NCBI GenBank assembly: GCA_016285515.1
Contig: JAEEQW010000005.1
Coordinates: 62,001-126,000, forward strand
Direction: 5' to 3'
Length of the DNA stretch: 64,000 nt
Source: Bacteroidales bacterium
GTDB taxonomy: Bacteria > Bacteroidota > Bacteroidia > Bacteroidales > BM520
Within the stretch, counting starts at the first letter, position 1, and each line of letters starts with the position of its first letter. Of this stretch, positions 48,029-57,744 are shown one piece after another. The translations under genes and the position numbers were made by a program. The notes beneath the pieces were generated by a model. It made no database searches. It was not told the origin of the DNA and worked only from the letters and a program-made list of their open reading frames with translations.

Positions 48029-48964
48029 ATGAGCATAAATTTCAAGAAGAAAGAAAAACCATTTTCAAAGAACTGGATTAAATCATATTGTCTTATCATA
48101 CTTGGCTGCATGTTATTTGCAGTAGGAGATGTGATGTTTGTCAACCCCTACCGTCTTGCACCTGGCGGGACATACGGTCTTGCCAATGTCTTCAATACGC
48201 TATGGCCGTGGCGTATCAGTTACTATGCTCTCTGCATGGACATACCCCTTCTCATCATCGGCACATGGGTCTTAGGTCCGCGGTTCGGTGCAAAGACTGT
48301 TATTTCCACCATTTTGATTTCAGTCTTCGTCTGGATACTTGAAAGCACATGGGGCTATAATCCGGTCATCCACGACGGACTCATTGAGAATCCTGCTCCA
48401 GGAGAACTTGGTTTTGTTCCTGACTATTTTCTCAACACGTTAGTGGCAGGATTGATCTATGGTTTGGCCATAGGACTTATTTTCCGTGCCGGTGCAACAT
48501 CAGGCGGCAGTGACATCATAGCTATGCTCCTCAACAAAGGGGTCAAAACATCCTTGGGAACCCTTGTACTGATAGTCGATTCAACGATATCACTAACAAC
48601 ATTTATAGCATTCAAACAGGCAAGACTTCCAATTTACTCAATTCTTTTGATTGCTATAGAAAGCAAAATCATTGATATTGTGGTGGATGGAATCAAAAGT
48701 TACAAGACTGTATTTATCATTTCCGATCACATAGAGGAAATCCGACAGTTTATTATCGTTGATCTTGAGCGCGGCGGAACCTGCTTCAAAGGAACAGGGC
48801 TTTATAAAGGCAACGAAAGAGAAATGATTTACACTACCATCACGAGAAATGAATTCGTGAAGCTGAGAAGCAAAATCTACGATATAGACCCAAATGCCTT
48901 CATCAATGTCACAAACAGTTCTGAAACCATTGGGGAAGGATTCAAAGCCCTAGAGAAAGACTGA
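48029..48964 (+). CDS. YitT family (DUF161/DUF2179) membrane protein
   Basis: GDVMFVNPYRLAPGGTYGLA, FRAGATSGGSDIIA, C-terminal DUF2179-like region. Confidence 0.92.
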   Translation: MSINFKKKEKPFSKNWIKSYCLIILGCMLFAVGDVMFVNPYRLAPGGTYGLANVFNTLWPWRISYYALCMDIPLLIIGTWVLGPRFGAKTVISTILISVFVWILESTWGYNPVIHDGLIENPAPGELGFVPDYFLNTLVAGLIYGLAIGLIFRAGATSGGSDIIAMLLNKGVKTSLGTLVLIVDSTISLTTFIAFKQARLPIYSILLIAIESKIIDIVVDGIKSYKTVFIISDHIEEIRQFIIVDLERGGTCFKGTGLYKGNEREMIYTTITRNEFVKLRSKIYDIDPNAFINVTNSSETIGEGFKALEKD

Positions 48965-49010
48965 CAAATAGACAAACAGAATATATATTCGACCAAATGG
49001 AAAATCACCC

Positions 49011-49034
49011 CAGCAAATTTATATAATTTTGCTG
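49011..49034. promoter_or_regulatory. 24-nt palindrome overlapping the -7 element upstream of the DUF819 gene
   Basis: CAGCAAATTTATATAATTTTGCTG, 11 of 12 positions paired; contains TAATTTTGC (+) and TAAATTTGC (-). Confidence 0.6.
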
Positions 49035-49059
49035 TTTAATTCAAAACAAGTGATTTTTT

Positions 49060-50229
49060 ATGAAACTGATAATTATTGCTGCAATTTATTTGCTATGTCC
49101 AATCTTAATTGCATCACTTTTTGTAAGGTATAAATTTATTCAAAAGGTAGGCACTGTCATAATTGCATACGCTATAGGTATCATCATGGCTCTCACGGGC
49201 TTCATAAAGTTTGAAGACCCCGTTCAAACACAGACAATCAGCACAATACAGACATGGATAATGAACCTTTCTGTCCCTCTTGCCATCCCGCTCATGCTGT
49301 TCAGCTGTGATTTCAAATTGTGGACGAAGTCACTCCCAAAAACGTTTTTATCCCTCATTGGAGGTGTCAGTGCTGTGGTCGTAGCCATCATCTCAGCATT
49401 TTTCATATTCCGCAATCAAGGCATTGAAAACCTGAACAACGTTGCCGGAATGATGACTGGCATCTACACTGGAGGAACACTCAACTTCTATGCTTTGGGT
49501 TCAGCTCTCAAGGTAGATCCTACCATCATCACCTTCGTATATACCTTTGAAATGCTCGTTACTTTCCCGCTGATAATGTTCATTGTAGGCGGCGGATACA
49601 AATTCTTCCGCAAACTTCTGCCTTTCAAGGATGAATCCACATCCGCCGATGAAACAGAAGTCAGACTCCACGATATAGAGGATTACGGCAATATGCTTAG
49701 ACGCAGAACCCTCCCTAAAACATTGTTGGGATTACTTATCTCCATCGTATTCCTCGCCATAGGCGCCGGACTTTCATTATTAATCACCGGCAAATTACAT
49801 GAAATGATAATTATCCTCACAATAACAACTCTCGCCATTATAGCATCATTCATCAAACCAATCCGAGAACTTCCGAAGACATTCGAACTCGGAATGATTT
49901 TCATATTGATGTTCAGCATTGTTGTTGCCTCACAATTTGACATTTCCGTCGTCAACTACAAAGCTTTGCCTCTGCTATTCTTCGTTCTATACATAATGCT
50001 GATTGCTGTCACACTACACATCCTATTCTGCAAGATGACAAAGGTAAATGGTGACCTCTTCACTGTTTCAATAACCGGACTGCTTTGTTCGCCACCATTC
50101 ATTCCACCTGTAGTCAGTGCCATCGGTAACAAAAAGGTTCTCATTAGCGGAATCGTTGTCGGACTTGTGGGATATGCTATCGGCACTTATCTCGGAATTG
50201 GAATAGCATCATTACTGAGCTTATTTTAA
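49060..50229 (+). CDS. DUF819 family membrane protein
   Basis: Multi-TM; NVAGMMTGIYTGGTLNFYALG, SPPFIPPVVSAIGNKKVLISGIVVGLVGYAIGTYLG. Confidence 0.8.
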   Translation: MKLIIIAAIYLLCPILIASLFVRYKFIQKVGTVIIAYAIGIIMALTGFIKFEDPVQTQTISTIQTWIMNLSVPLAIPLMLFSCDFKLWTKSLPKTFLSLIGGVSAVVVAIISAFFIFRNQGIENLNNVAGMMTGIYTGGTLNFYALGSALKVDPTIITFVYTFEMLVTFPLIMFIVGGGYKFFRKLLPFKDESTSADETEVRLHDIEDYGNMLRRRTLPKTLLGLLISIVFLAIGAGLSLLITGKLHEMIIILTITTLAIIASFIKPIRELPKTFELGMIFILMFSIVVASQFDISVVNYKALPLLFFVLYIMLIAVTLHILFCKMTKVNGDLFTVSITGLLCSPPFIPPVVSAIGNKKVLISGIVVGLVGYAIGTYLGIGIASLLSLF

Positions 50230-50249
50230 CAAATTACATTTCAATAATT

Positions 50250-51626
50250 ATGAAAAAAAATCCACTCATTATATCATTAGCGTTATTTATCTGTGTCACA
50301 TCATTGAATGCACAGGACAAGAAAGTAAAAACAGGCTGGAATTTCGGTGCCCTGCCATGTATCAGCTATGATGCCGACCTTGGTTTCCAATACGGTGCAT
50401 TGGCCAACATTTATTATTACGGCGATGGCTCGATTTATCCGGAATACCTGCATTCCCTCTATATTGAAGCCTCAACGACCACACGTAGAAACACCATATT
50501 GCGCATATCATACGACTCCAAATATCTGATACCGAATCACGGTGTAGCAATAGATGTCACATATATGCCTGACCCTGCTTGCTCCTTCTATGGATTTGAC
50601 GGCTATAACTCTGTAGTCAATAAGGACTGGGTTACCACCGGTGACGATGATTACCAGTCAAGAGTGTTCTACAACTACAAACGCTCACTTTTCCGCGCAG
50701 TCGCCGACATTGACGGTAAAATCTACGGCAACTGGATGTGGAATCTGGGTGCAGGCGTATTCAAATACACATGCGATACCATTAACACCCCATATTTCAA
50801 CAAGAAAAGGGATGTCACAGACGAAAAATATCTTCCATACGTAAGCGGCGGCCTTTATCAGCGTTACATTGACTGGGGCTTAATTAACCCGGAAGAACAA
50901 TATGGCGGCTGGCATCCATACATCCACGCCGGTATCACATACGACAGCCGTGATTTCAGAGGCAATCCTTCGAAAGGCATTTATACAGATGCATTTATCA
51001 CCTACAATGCCGCCTTCGGCAATCAGAAAGAATACAACAATCTTATGTTGAACTTCGATTTCCGTCAATACATCACAATCATACGCAACAGGCTCACTTT
51101 TGCATATCGTCTCAGCACACAGAACCTGTTGTTGGGCGAATCACCTGTATATACACAGGCAGTGCAGAACTGTCTGATATACAAACGCGCCATGTATGAC
51201 GTGGTCGGAGGCAGCAATTCTGTCCGTGGTCTGTTACGTAACCGCGTAATGGGTGATGGATTTGCCTTTGCAAACCTGGAATTTCGTGCAAGACTTTTCA
51301 ATTTCGACATCGGGAAGCAGCATTTCTACATCGGGCTCAATCCATTCTTCGACCTTGGTATGGTAACACAGCCATATAAATTCGATGAAGCTGAAATAAC
51401 AAAAGCCATAGCCGAAAACAATATAGCCAAAGGTCTTGACGACAAGGTTGAAGACTACTTCGATTTCACAGCAAATCCTTACGGTCTTCACATGTCAGCC
51501 GGCTGCGGACTGAAGATTGCCATGAACGAAAATTTCGTTCTCTCAGTTGACTGGGCAACACCGCTCGACAAACGCGACAACTACAAGGTTTCGAATCTGT
51601 ACATAAAAGTCGGATACCTGTTCTAA
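50250..51626 (+). CDS. Omp85/BamA-like outer-membrane beta-barrel without evident POTRA domains
   Basis: Signal peptide; alternating beta pattern; VVGGSNSVRGLLRNRVMGDGFAFANLEFR resembles the L6 RG motif; C-terminal strand ends KVGYLF. Confidence 0.75.
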   Translation: MKKNPLIISLALFICVTSLNAQDKKVKTGWNFGALPCISYDADLGFQYGALANIYYYGDGSIYPEYLHSLYIEASTTTRRNTILRISYDSKYLIPNHGVAIDVTYMPDPACSFYGFDGYNSVVNKDWVTTGDDDYQSRVFYNYKRSLFRAVADIDGKIYGNWMWNLGAGVFKYTCDTINTPYFNKKRDVTDEKYLPYVSGGLYQRYIDWGLINPEEQYGGWHPYIHAGITYDSRDFRGNPSKGIYTDAFITYNAAFGNQKEYNNLMLNFDFRQYITIIRNRLTFAYRLSTQNLLLGESPVYTQAVQNCLIYKRAMYDVVGGSNSVRGLLRNRVMGDGFAFANLEFRARLFNFDIGKQHFYIGLNPFFDLGMVTQPYKFDEAEITKAIAENNIAKGLDDKVEDYFDFTANPYGLHMSAGCGLKIAMNENFVLSVDWATPLDKRDNYKVSNLYIKVGYLF

Positions 51627-51687
51627 TTGAAAACCGACAGTTGACAATTAATCAACAGGCCTTTATTTTCATCGGAACAGCCACAAC

Positions 51688-52386
51688 ATGCTGACGATAC
51701 TTTACATATATCATAGCTGTTTCGCTATGGTTAATGACAAAACGATAATTGTTTTCGACTATTGGCATGACGATGGAGCACAAACGCTGCATAAACTATT
51801 GGAACAATCCGACAAGCAGGTTTATTTCATTGCATCTCACTTTCATGGAGACCATTACAATCCGGAAATACTAAGTTGGCCGCTGAAGAAAACTCCCAAA
51901 TACCTGCTGAGTTATGACATCATTAAAAAGAAACACGTACCTGCAGAAAAAGCCGACTTTGTCATGAGACCGGGATTAGAGTATGAAGATGAAAATTTCA
52001 AGTTACGTGCATTCCGCTCCACTGACATAGGAATTTCGATGGGGATAACCCTCCCTGACGGGACAGTGCTGTTTCATGCGGGTGACCTCAACAACTGGTA
52101 TTTTACAGAAGAAGTCGACAAACTGAAAGTCACCCTGCGTCAAATGGAAGGACTTTATCTCTCAGTGGTCAGGGAAGTATCAAAAACATATCCGCGAATT
52201 AATCATCTAATGTTTCCCATCGACCCACGAATAGGACAGGAAACTCTTCGAGGTGCCCGACAATGGCTACGTGCAATCCCCACCGACAACTTCTACCCTA
52301 TGCATTATTGGGAACAATACAATGATATGGCAGAAAGTATCCTCCAACTCCGAACCGAATTCACCCACACTACTTTTGTCATCTGA
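51688..52386 (+). CDS. MBL-fold metallo-hydrolase
   Basis: ASHFHGDHYNPE metal motif, HAGDLNNW. Confidence 0.85.
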   Translation: MLTILYIYHSCFAMVNDKTIIVFDYWHDDGAQTLHKLLEQSDKQVYFIASHFHGDHYNPEILSWPLKKTPKYLLSYDIIKKKHVPAEKADFVMRPGLEYEDENFKLRAFRSTDIGISMGITLPDGTVLFHAGDLNNWYFTEEVDKLKVTLRQMEGLYLSVVREVSKTYPRINHLMFPIDPRIGQETLRGARQWLRAIPTDNFYPMHYWEQYNDMAESILQLRTEFTHTTFVI

Positions 52387-52465
52387 CTGGAGTATCACCC
52401 ATCTGCACTATCTGTTTCATCACCCTTCACATCACTTTCCACTCCAAGTTCAACACTGGCATTTA

Positions 52466-52750
52466 TCACCTATTCCTATCAATAAGTTTCCACAGCAGAT
52501 ACATCAACGCTCCCCACGCCAGGAATACAACAACATAAAAAACATACGGTAAAGACGGTGTATAAACATCCCAATCGAGTGTATTCTCATATTCGGGAAT
52601 GTCGGCATAATAGTATGCCCCAGCACCGAAATCAAGGTCTGGATTGAGACCGATTTGATGTGCCATTATATATATAGCAACAAGCAGAACCATCACCATT
52701 ACTGCAATGGTGATGATTCTGCCTGTTTTATGTTTATTAAGTTTAGTCAA
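52466..52750 (-). CDS. small membrane protein, unknown function
   Basis: Two hydrophobic segments; overlaps the preceding YeiH-type gene by 8 bp. Confidence 0.6.
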   Translation of the reverse strand: MTKLNKHKTGRIITIAVMVMVLLVAIYIMAHQIGLNPDLDFGAGAYYYADIPEYENTLDWDVYTPSLPYVFYVVVFLAWGALMYLLWKLIDRNR

Positions 52751-54101
52751 GTGGAGGTATTGGGAAGAATTTTCCTGAAAGCAGGAACCATACCATCAGT
52801 GCTGTAAGCAGGATGTTGAAACACTGGCCCACTATGTATAGCCAAAGCACTTTTCCGCCCTGCATACGAGAAATGAGGTCCTTGAAATTGGTATCAAGAC
52901 CTATTGACGTGAATGCAAGTACGAAGCACCAGTTCTTATATTGGTCAAGAACGCCGTTGATAGCCTTGACAGAATCAGGACCGGCAGTTGGCTGAACGAT
53001 GAATGAAGCAACCAATGAAGCGATAAAGAAACCTATGATGAACTTTGGGAAACGTGTCCATATTTCACCAGCACCAACTTTCTCACCTTTTTTGCGGTTG
53101 ACATTGGTTGCAAAAAAGAGAGCGACAAAGAATGCGATAAATCCTATAAGGATGTTCTGAATCATCTTCACAAGAACAGCTGACTTTTCACCAATGCTGC
53201 CACTTCCGTATGTACTGCCGGCAACAGCGACTGCGCCGGTGGAATCCACCGTACCGCCAATAAGCGAACCAGCCATTATCTCAGGAACATTCATTGCCTT
53301 TAGAATTATCGGTTCAAGCACCATCATCAAAATGGTAAATATGATTGAAATGCTGATAACCAACGAAAGATCTTCCTTTTTGCAATCGGAAGCAGCACCG
53401 GTTGCTATTGCTGCAGAAGTACCGCAGACAGATGTTGCCGATGCCATGGTAATAACCAGAGGCTTGTTGGTCATCTTGAACACCTTGGTACCAAGCCACC
53501 ACATAAACAGGATGACGATTGGGGTAACAACCCATGCGATTCCGATACCATAAAGTCCAAATTTTGCAATATTGCTGAACAGCACACTAAAACCCATTAT
53601 GACAAGTCCTGTCTTAATGTAAAACTCTGTGCGGATAGCTGGTTTGAGCCATTGAGGAACTCCAACTGTATTGGATATGAGAAGACCGACAAGAAGTGCC
53701 CAAAAAGCCCATTCCAGATAACGGTTTAAAGTGAATTCAGCACTTATCATCCTTACTATCAAAGATAAGATGAAAAGCACAATGAATGCAGGTATAAATT
53801 TGCCTATTTTTTCACCCTGAAGTTTTATCCCAATGGAAAAAAGAATGCCGAGTACGAGAAATGTACGCAAAGTCTTGACCCAGAAGACGCCACTGCTCAA
53901 CTGTTGTCCCAATGGAACAGCTTTCTTTGCGGCAGCTCCGGTGAGCTGCTCACCACATGTCCATGTTGAAAATTTGATGGCTGAAAAATCAAAAGTCTTT
54001 GTAAGCACTGCAAACATAGCAATGGCGATTACGATGAACCCCACCCAACATGCCTGCCAGTCTTCCTTCTTCCATAAATCCGATGTTTTAGTTTTTGCCA
54101 T
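52743..54101 (-). CDS. YeiH/UPF0324-type putative sulfate exporter family protein
   Basis: SATSVCGTSAAIATG, GGTVDSTGAVAVAG, FTSIGLDTNFKDL multi-TM pattern. Confidence 0.9.
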   Translation of the reverse strand: MAKTKTSDLWKKEDWQACWVGFIVIAIAMFAVLTKTFDFSAIKFSTWTCGEQLTGAAAKKAVPLGQQLSSGVFWVKTLRTFLVLGILFSIGIKLQGEKIGKFIPAFIVLFILSLIVRMISAEFTLNRYLEWAFWALLVGLLISNTVGVPQWLKPAIRTEFYIKTGLVIMGFSVLFSNIAKFGLYGIGIAWVVTPIVILFMWWLGTKVFKMTNKPLVITMASATSVCGTSAAIATGAASDCKKEDLSLVISISIIFTILMMVLEPIILKAMNVPEIMAGSLIGGTVDSTGAVAVAGSTYGSGSIGEKSAVLVKMIQNILIGFIAFFVALFFATNVNRKKGEKVGAGEIWTRFPKFIIGFFIASLVASFIVQPTAGPDSVKAINGVLDQYKNWCFVLAFTSIGLDTNFKDLISRMQGGKVLWLYIVGQCFNILLTALMVWFLLSGKFFPIPPLD

Positions 54102-54119
54102 GATAATATCCTCCTTTAT

Positions 54120-55451
54120 TTATTTCTTTTGAAAATGTCTTGAGTTAAACAACTCAGGATTGATTGTCAATGAAACGAAAGCCCACTGCGGATATCTGTA
54201 ATCACTAGTAGGATTCATGCCCTTAACCTGATATGTTTGGTCACTTGCGAAATAGTAGCTGTATCCGAAATCACACTTTACATATTTCATTATCTTCCAT
54301 GAAAAATCGATATCCACTTCAGCTCCAAGATATGAGCCTGCATCTAAAGTGTTGACAGCATCGTACTTATACGAGTTATTTGTAAGGAAAACATGACCGC
54401 AAAGCTGTGCTGACAAGTTATTGGTAATATTACCAAATGCAGTCATATAGAAATCAGAGAGTCCGTAATCCTTGATGTCTCTCCAATATTCCATGCTTCC
54501 GTTGAATGAGTGGTTGGAGCCATAAAGTTTCTGCCATGTGTGGCTTGTGCCCGAATTATCATCGGCGGAAGTGCCTGAATACATATCAGCACCTAAATTA
54601 AGGCCAAAGGAGTCAAAGAATCTGTAACGGACATTTGCTGCAAGGAGATAAGAGCTTAAATCACCAGGATAACCTAACTCAGGATTACTTTTGCCTTTTC
54701 TAAACTGATAATACCCTGTAAGTATGAATCCGAAAGGATTATCCTTGGAATTGAGTTCCAAGTTAGCTCCTGTTGTGAATCTGTGATAATTAAGCGGATC
54801 GTCAGATGTAGCAACATCATCCTGAAATCTTTCCTGAACGAAAATCGCACTTGCCTTCAGGCCTTTCTTGCCGAGACTCTTCTCAAGATGCAGGAAAGAC
54901 ATTTCCTGATAAATTTTGCTGACATCATACACCAAAGCATAATTTTTAATGGTAGCAGGATTGTTGTAAGCAAGACCCAGGTCAATCTTCAAACCTAAGT
55001 CGCGGTTGTCAAACTTATACAGTACCAAATCATGCGATTTGCCGTAATTTGTCCAACTTGACAACGAGAAAAGCCTGTTGTTGTCGTACTTGAGTCCTTG
55101 ACGACCGACTCTAATGGTTGAATATTTTCCGAACCATACTCCTGCCCACGCCTCGAAAAGTCCGAAATTACCAGTGTGTATGGATTCAGTATTGGTCTGG
55201 CCCCATACCCTTGCATCCTGAAATGTCACTTTCATATCAAGTCTGTGACTTGTAAAAGTGAAACCAATGCGTGACCTTTGAAATATAGGTATAGCAGGGT
55301 TCTGAGTATCGTATAAAGGTTTCTGAAATCCATCACGAAATTCAACTCGCGGACGAAGCTCGGCATCTATTATCAGATCCTGAGCATTTAATCCTGTATA
55401 TATCATCGACATACAGGCAACCATTAATGAAATCTTGTAAATTTTCTTCAT
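54120..55451 (-). CDS. alginate-export-type outer-membrane porin
   Basis: Signal peptide; ELRPRVEFRDGF, QRSRIGFTF, FQDARVWGQ, EAWAGVWFGKYSTIRVGRQGLKYDNNRLF. Confidence 0.82.
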   Translation of the reverse strand: MKKIYKISLMVACMSMIYTGLNAQDLIIDAELRPRVEFRDGFQKPLYDTQNPAIPIFQRSRIGFTFTSHRLDMKVTFQDARVWGQTNTESIHTGNFGLFEAWAGVWFGKYSTIRVGRQGLKYDNNRLFSLSSWTNYGKSHDLVLYKFDNRDLGLKIDLGLAYNNPATIKNYALVYDVSKIYQEMSFLHLEKSLGKKGLKASAIFVQERFQDDVATSDDPLNYHRFTTGANLELNSKDNPFGFILTGYYQFRKGKSNPELGYPGDLSSYLLAANVRYRFFDSFGLNLGADMYSGTSADDNSGTSHTWQKLYGSNHSFNGSMEYWRDIKDYGLSDFYMTAFGNITNNLSAQLCGHVFLTNNSYKYDAVNTLDAGSYLGAEVDIDFSWKIMKYVKCDFGYSYYFASDQTYQVKGMNPTSDYRYPQWAFVSLTINPELFNSRHFQKK

Positions 55452-55536
55452 CTTTTTCTATAATTTTTTCAGTTTATAAGCGAAAATATTTATGCAAAAG
55501 TACTTCATTTCAATTAGATAAAATTTTATATTTCAA

Positions 55537-55564
55537 TATAATAGACAATTATTCGTCTATTATA
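55537..55564. promoter_or_regulatory. inverted repeat in the divergent porin/PHP intergenic region
   Basis: TATAATAGAC-aattattc-GTCTATTATA, 10-bp perfect arms. Confidence 0.6.
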
Positions 55565-55668
55565 AAATGCAGTTTGTCGGTAAAAATCATTATTTCATCC
55601 ATTAAAAATTCATTATGTCTTATTTATTCATAAAATGCTAATTTTGCAGCCCGATTAAAGGAAAAGCT

Positions 55669-56490
55669 ATGAAATGCTCATATAACTACCATACACATTC
55701 ACATTACTGTGACGGCAAAGGAACATTGGAAGACTATATCAAGGAAGCAATTAAAGCAGGTCTTACCGACCTCGGCTTCTCCGGCCATGCTCCTCTTCCA
55801 TTCGACAATTCATTTTCGATTAAGGATGACCAGTATCTCGACTACTGTCATGAAGTCAACATGCTGAAAGAAAAATACTCGGGCATAATCAACATCCACC
55901 TGGGACTCGAAATAGACTACATTCCAGGCGTTCACGATGACTTCAGGCCTCTCGTGGAAAAAGGCCACCTTGATTATTTCATCGGGTCAGTCCATCTCAT
56001 CAACAGAGACCACGGAAATGACCTCTGGATGATTGACGGAAGCAAGATTGAAAGATACGATGAAGGATTCAGGCGTCTTTTCGGAGGAGACATCAAAGCA
56101 GGTGTAAAAGCATTCTATGAGCAGACAAATGAAATGATACTCAGTCAGAAACCACCGATTATAGGACATTTCAACAAGGTGGAGATGAATAACAAAAACA
56201 GATACTTTCTTCCAACTGACAAATGGTATCAAGACCTTGTCAACGAAACGTTAGACATAATCCAAAAATCAGGCTGTATCTGTGAAATCAACACCCGCGG
56301 GATATACAAGATGCGCTATTGGGATTATTATCCGTCAAAGTCAATTCTTAAACTTATGAAAGAAAGAAGAATACCTGTCATGGCAGCCTCAGATGCCCAC
56401 CATCCTTCGGAAGTCGCTCTCCTACTTGATGAAGTGCATGAATATCTCAACGAAATCGGCTACCCGAAAGAACTTATCGGATTCAATTAA
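55669..56490 (+). CDS. PHP-domain histidinol-phosphatase family protein
   Basis: YHTHSHYCDGKG, FSGHAPLP, GSVHLIN, HFNKVEM, ASDAHHPSEV. Confidence 0.88.
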   Translation: MKCSYNYHTHSHYCDGKGTLEDYIKEAIKAGLTDLGFSGHAPLPFDNSFSIKDDQYLDYCHEVNMLKEKYSGIINIHLGLEIDYIPGVHDDFRPLVEKGHLDYFIGSVHLINRDHGNDLWMIDGSKIERYDEGFRRLFGGDIKAGVKAFYEQTNEMILSQKPPIIGHFNKVEMNNKNRYFLPTDKWYQDLVNETLDIIQKSGCICEINTRGIYKMRYWDYYPSKSILKLMKERRIPVMAASDAHHPSEVALLLDEVHEYLNEIGYPKELIGFN

Positions 56491-56537
56491 TCCGCATATA
56501 TTGGGGTTTATCAAGGGCAGCAATGAAGTCCGGCACA

Positions 56538-56568
56538 GCGGAGACTTCCATGTTCCTGAAGTCTCCGC
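56538..56568. terminator. stem-loop between convergent PHP gene and rnfA; candidate terminator without a strong T-tract
   Basis: gcggagacttc / gaagtctccgc, 11-bp perfect arms with 9-nt loop. Confidence 0.55.
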
Positions 56569-56575
56569 AATCAGA

Positions 56576-57148
56576 TTATACCAATCCGGAAAATCCCATG
56601 AATGCCATGGCAAGGAGACCGGCTGTCACAAGGGCAATCGGTGTGCCTTTCATGCCTTCCGGGACATTCGCTGTCTCCATCTGCTCGCGTATGCCTGCGA
56701 AAAGAATCAGCGCGAAGGCGAAACCTACTGCAATTGAAGCGGAATACACAATACCTTCAAGGAGATTATATTCTTTTTGAATGGTCAGGATTGCGATACC
56801 GAGGACTGCACAGTTCGTTGTGATAAGCGGCAGGAAGATTCCAAGTGCCTGATACAACGGCGGAGCAATTTTCTTCAGCACAATTTCAACAATTTGCACC
56901 AATGATGCAATGACGAGAATAAACGTCAAAGTCTGCAGGAACTGCAGTCCGAAAGCATCCAACACATAATGCTGTATCAGCCAGGTAACCATGGTGGCAA
57001 GCACCATAACAAACAATACAGCAGCACTCATACCCACCGCAGTATTAACCTTCTTGGATACGCCAATAAAAGGACAAATGCCCAAAAACTGCGAAAGCAC
57101 AACATTATTGACGAAAATCGATGAGATTATAATGATTATATATTTCAT
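56576..57148 (-). CDS. rnfA: Rnf electron transport complex subunit A
   Basis: NNVVLSQFLGICPFIGVSKK, NCAVLG, RnfA hydrophobicity. Confidence 0.95.
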   Translation of the reverse strand: MKYIIIIISSIFVNNVVLSQFLGICPFIGVSKKVNTAVGMSAAVLFVMVLATMVTWLIQHYVLDAFGLQFLQTLTFILVIASLVQIVEIVLKKIAPPLYQALGIFLPLITTNCAVLGIAILTIQKEYNLLEGIVYSASIAVGFAFALILFAGIREQMETANVPEGMKGTPIALVTAGLLAMAFMGFSGLV

Positions 57149-57156
57149 AGTGTCAG

Positions 57157-57744
57157 TTATTTAAGTTTTTTCACAAGCATATTGGCAATGGCCATCAGAA
57201 ATCCAAGACATATAAAAGCGCCTGGTGCCATGATGAACATCAGTGCACCGTCACCACTGAATATCTTGTAGTTGAAAATTGACAGCGTTCCCAAGAACTC
57301 TCTTAACATGCCGAGTACTGTCAAGGCAATAGCATATCCTATTCCCATTCCAAGACCATCAATTATTGATGAGAAAACGTCATTCTTTGATGCAAAAGCC
57401 TCGGCACGTCCGAGAACGATGCAGTTGACTACAATCAGAGGAATGAACAGTCCCAATGACTCATACAAAGAAGGGATGTATGCCTGAAGCGAAAGGTCAA
57501 CAATAGTCACGAACGTGGCAATTATTACAATGAACGCAGGAATTCGAATATCATCGGAAATAAAATTTTTCAGAAGTGATATGAACATATTCGACATCGC
57601 AAGCACAAATGTGACTGCAAGTCCCATACTGAAGCCATTGATGGCTGACGTGGTCACTGCAAGTGTCGGACACGTTCCGAGCACTAATACGAGTATTGGG
57701 TTTTCTCTCAGAAGACCTTTGGAAAAGTTTTGTAGTTGGTTCAT
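57157..57744 (-). CDS. rnfE: Rnf electron transport complex subunit E
   Basis: ENPILVLVLGTCPTLAVTTSA, NCIVLGRAEAFAS. Confidence 0.96.
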   Translation of the reverse strand: MNQLQNFSKGLLRENPILVLVLGTCPTLAVTTSAINGFSMGLAVTFVLAMSNMFISLLKNFISDDIRIPAFIVIIATFVTIVDLSLQAYIPSLYESLGLFIPLIVVNCIVLGRAEAFASKNDVFSSIIDGLGMGIGYAIALTVLGMLREFLGTLSIFNYKIFSGDGALMFIMAPGAFICLGFLMAIANMLVKKLK

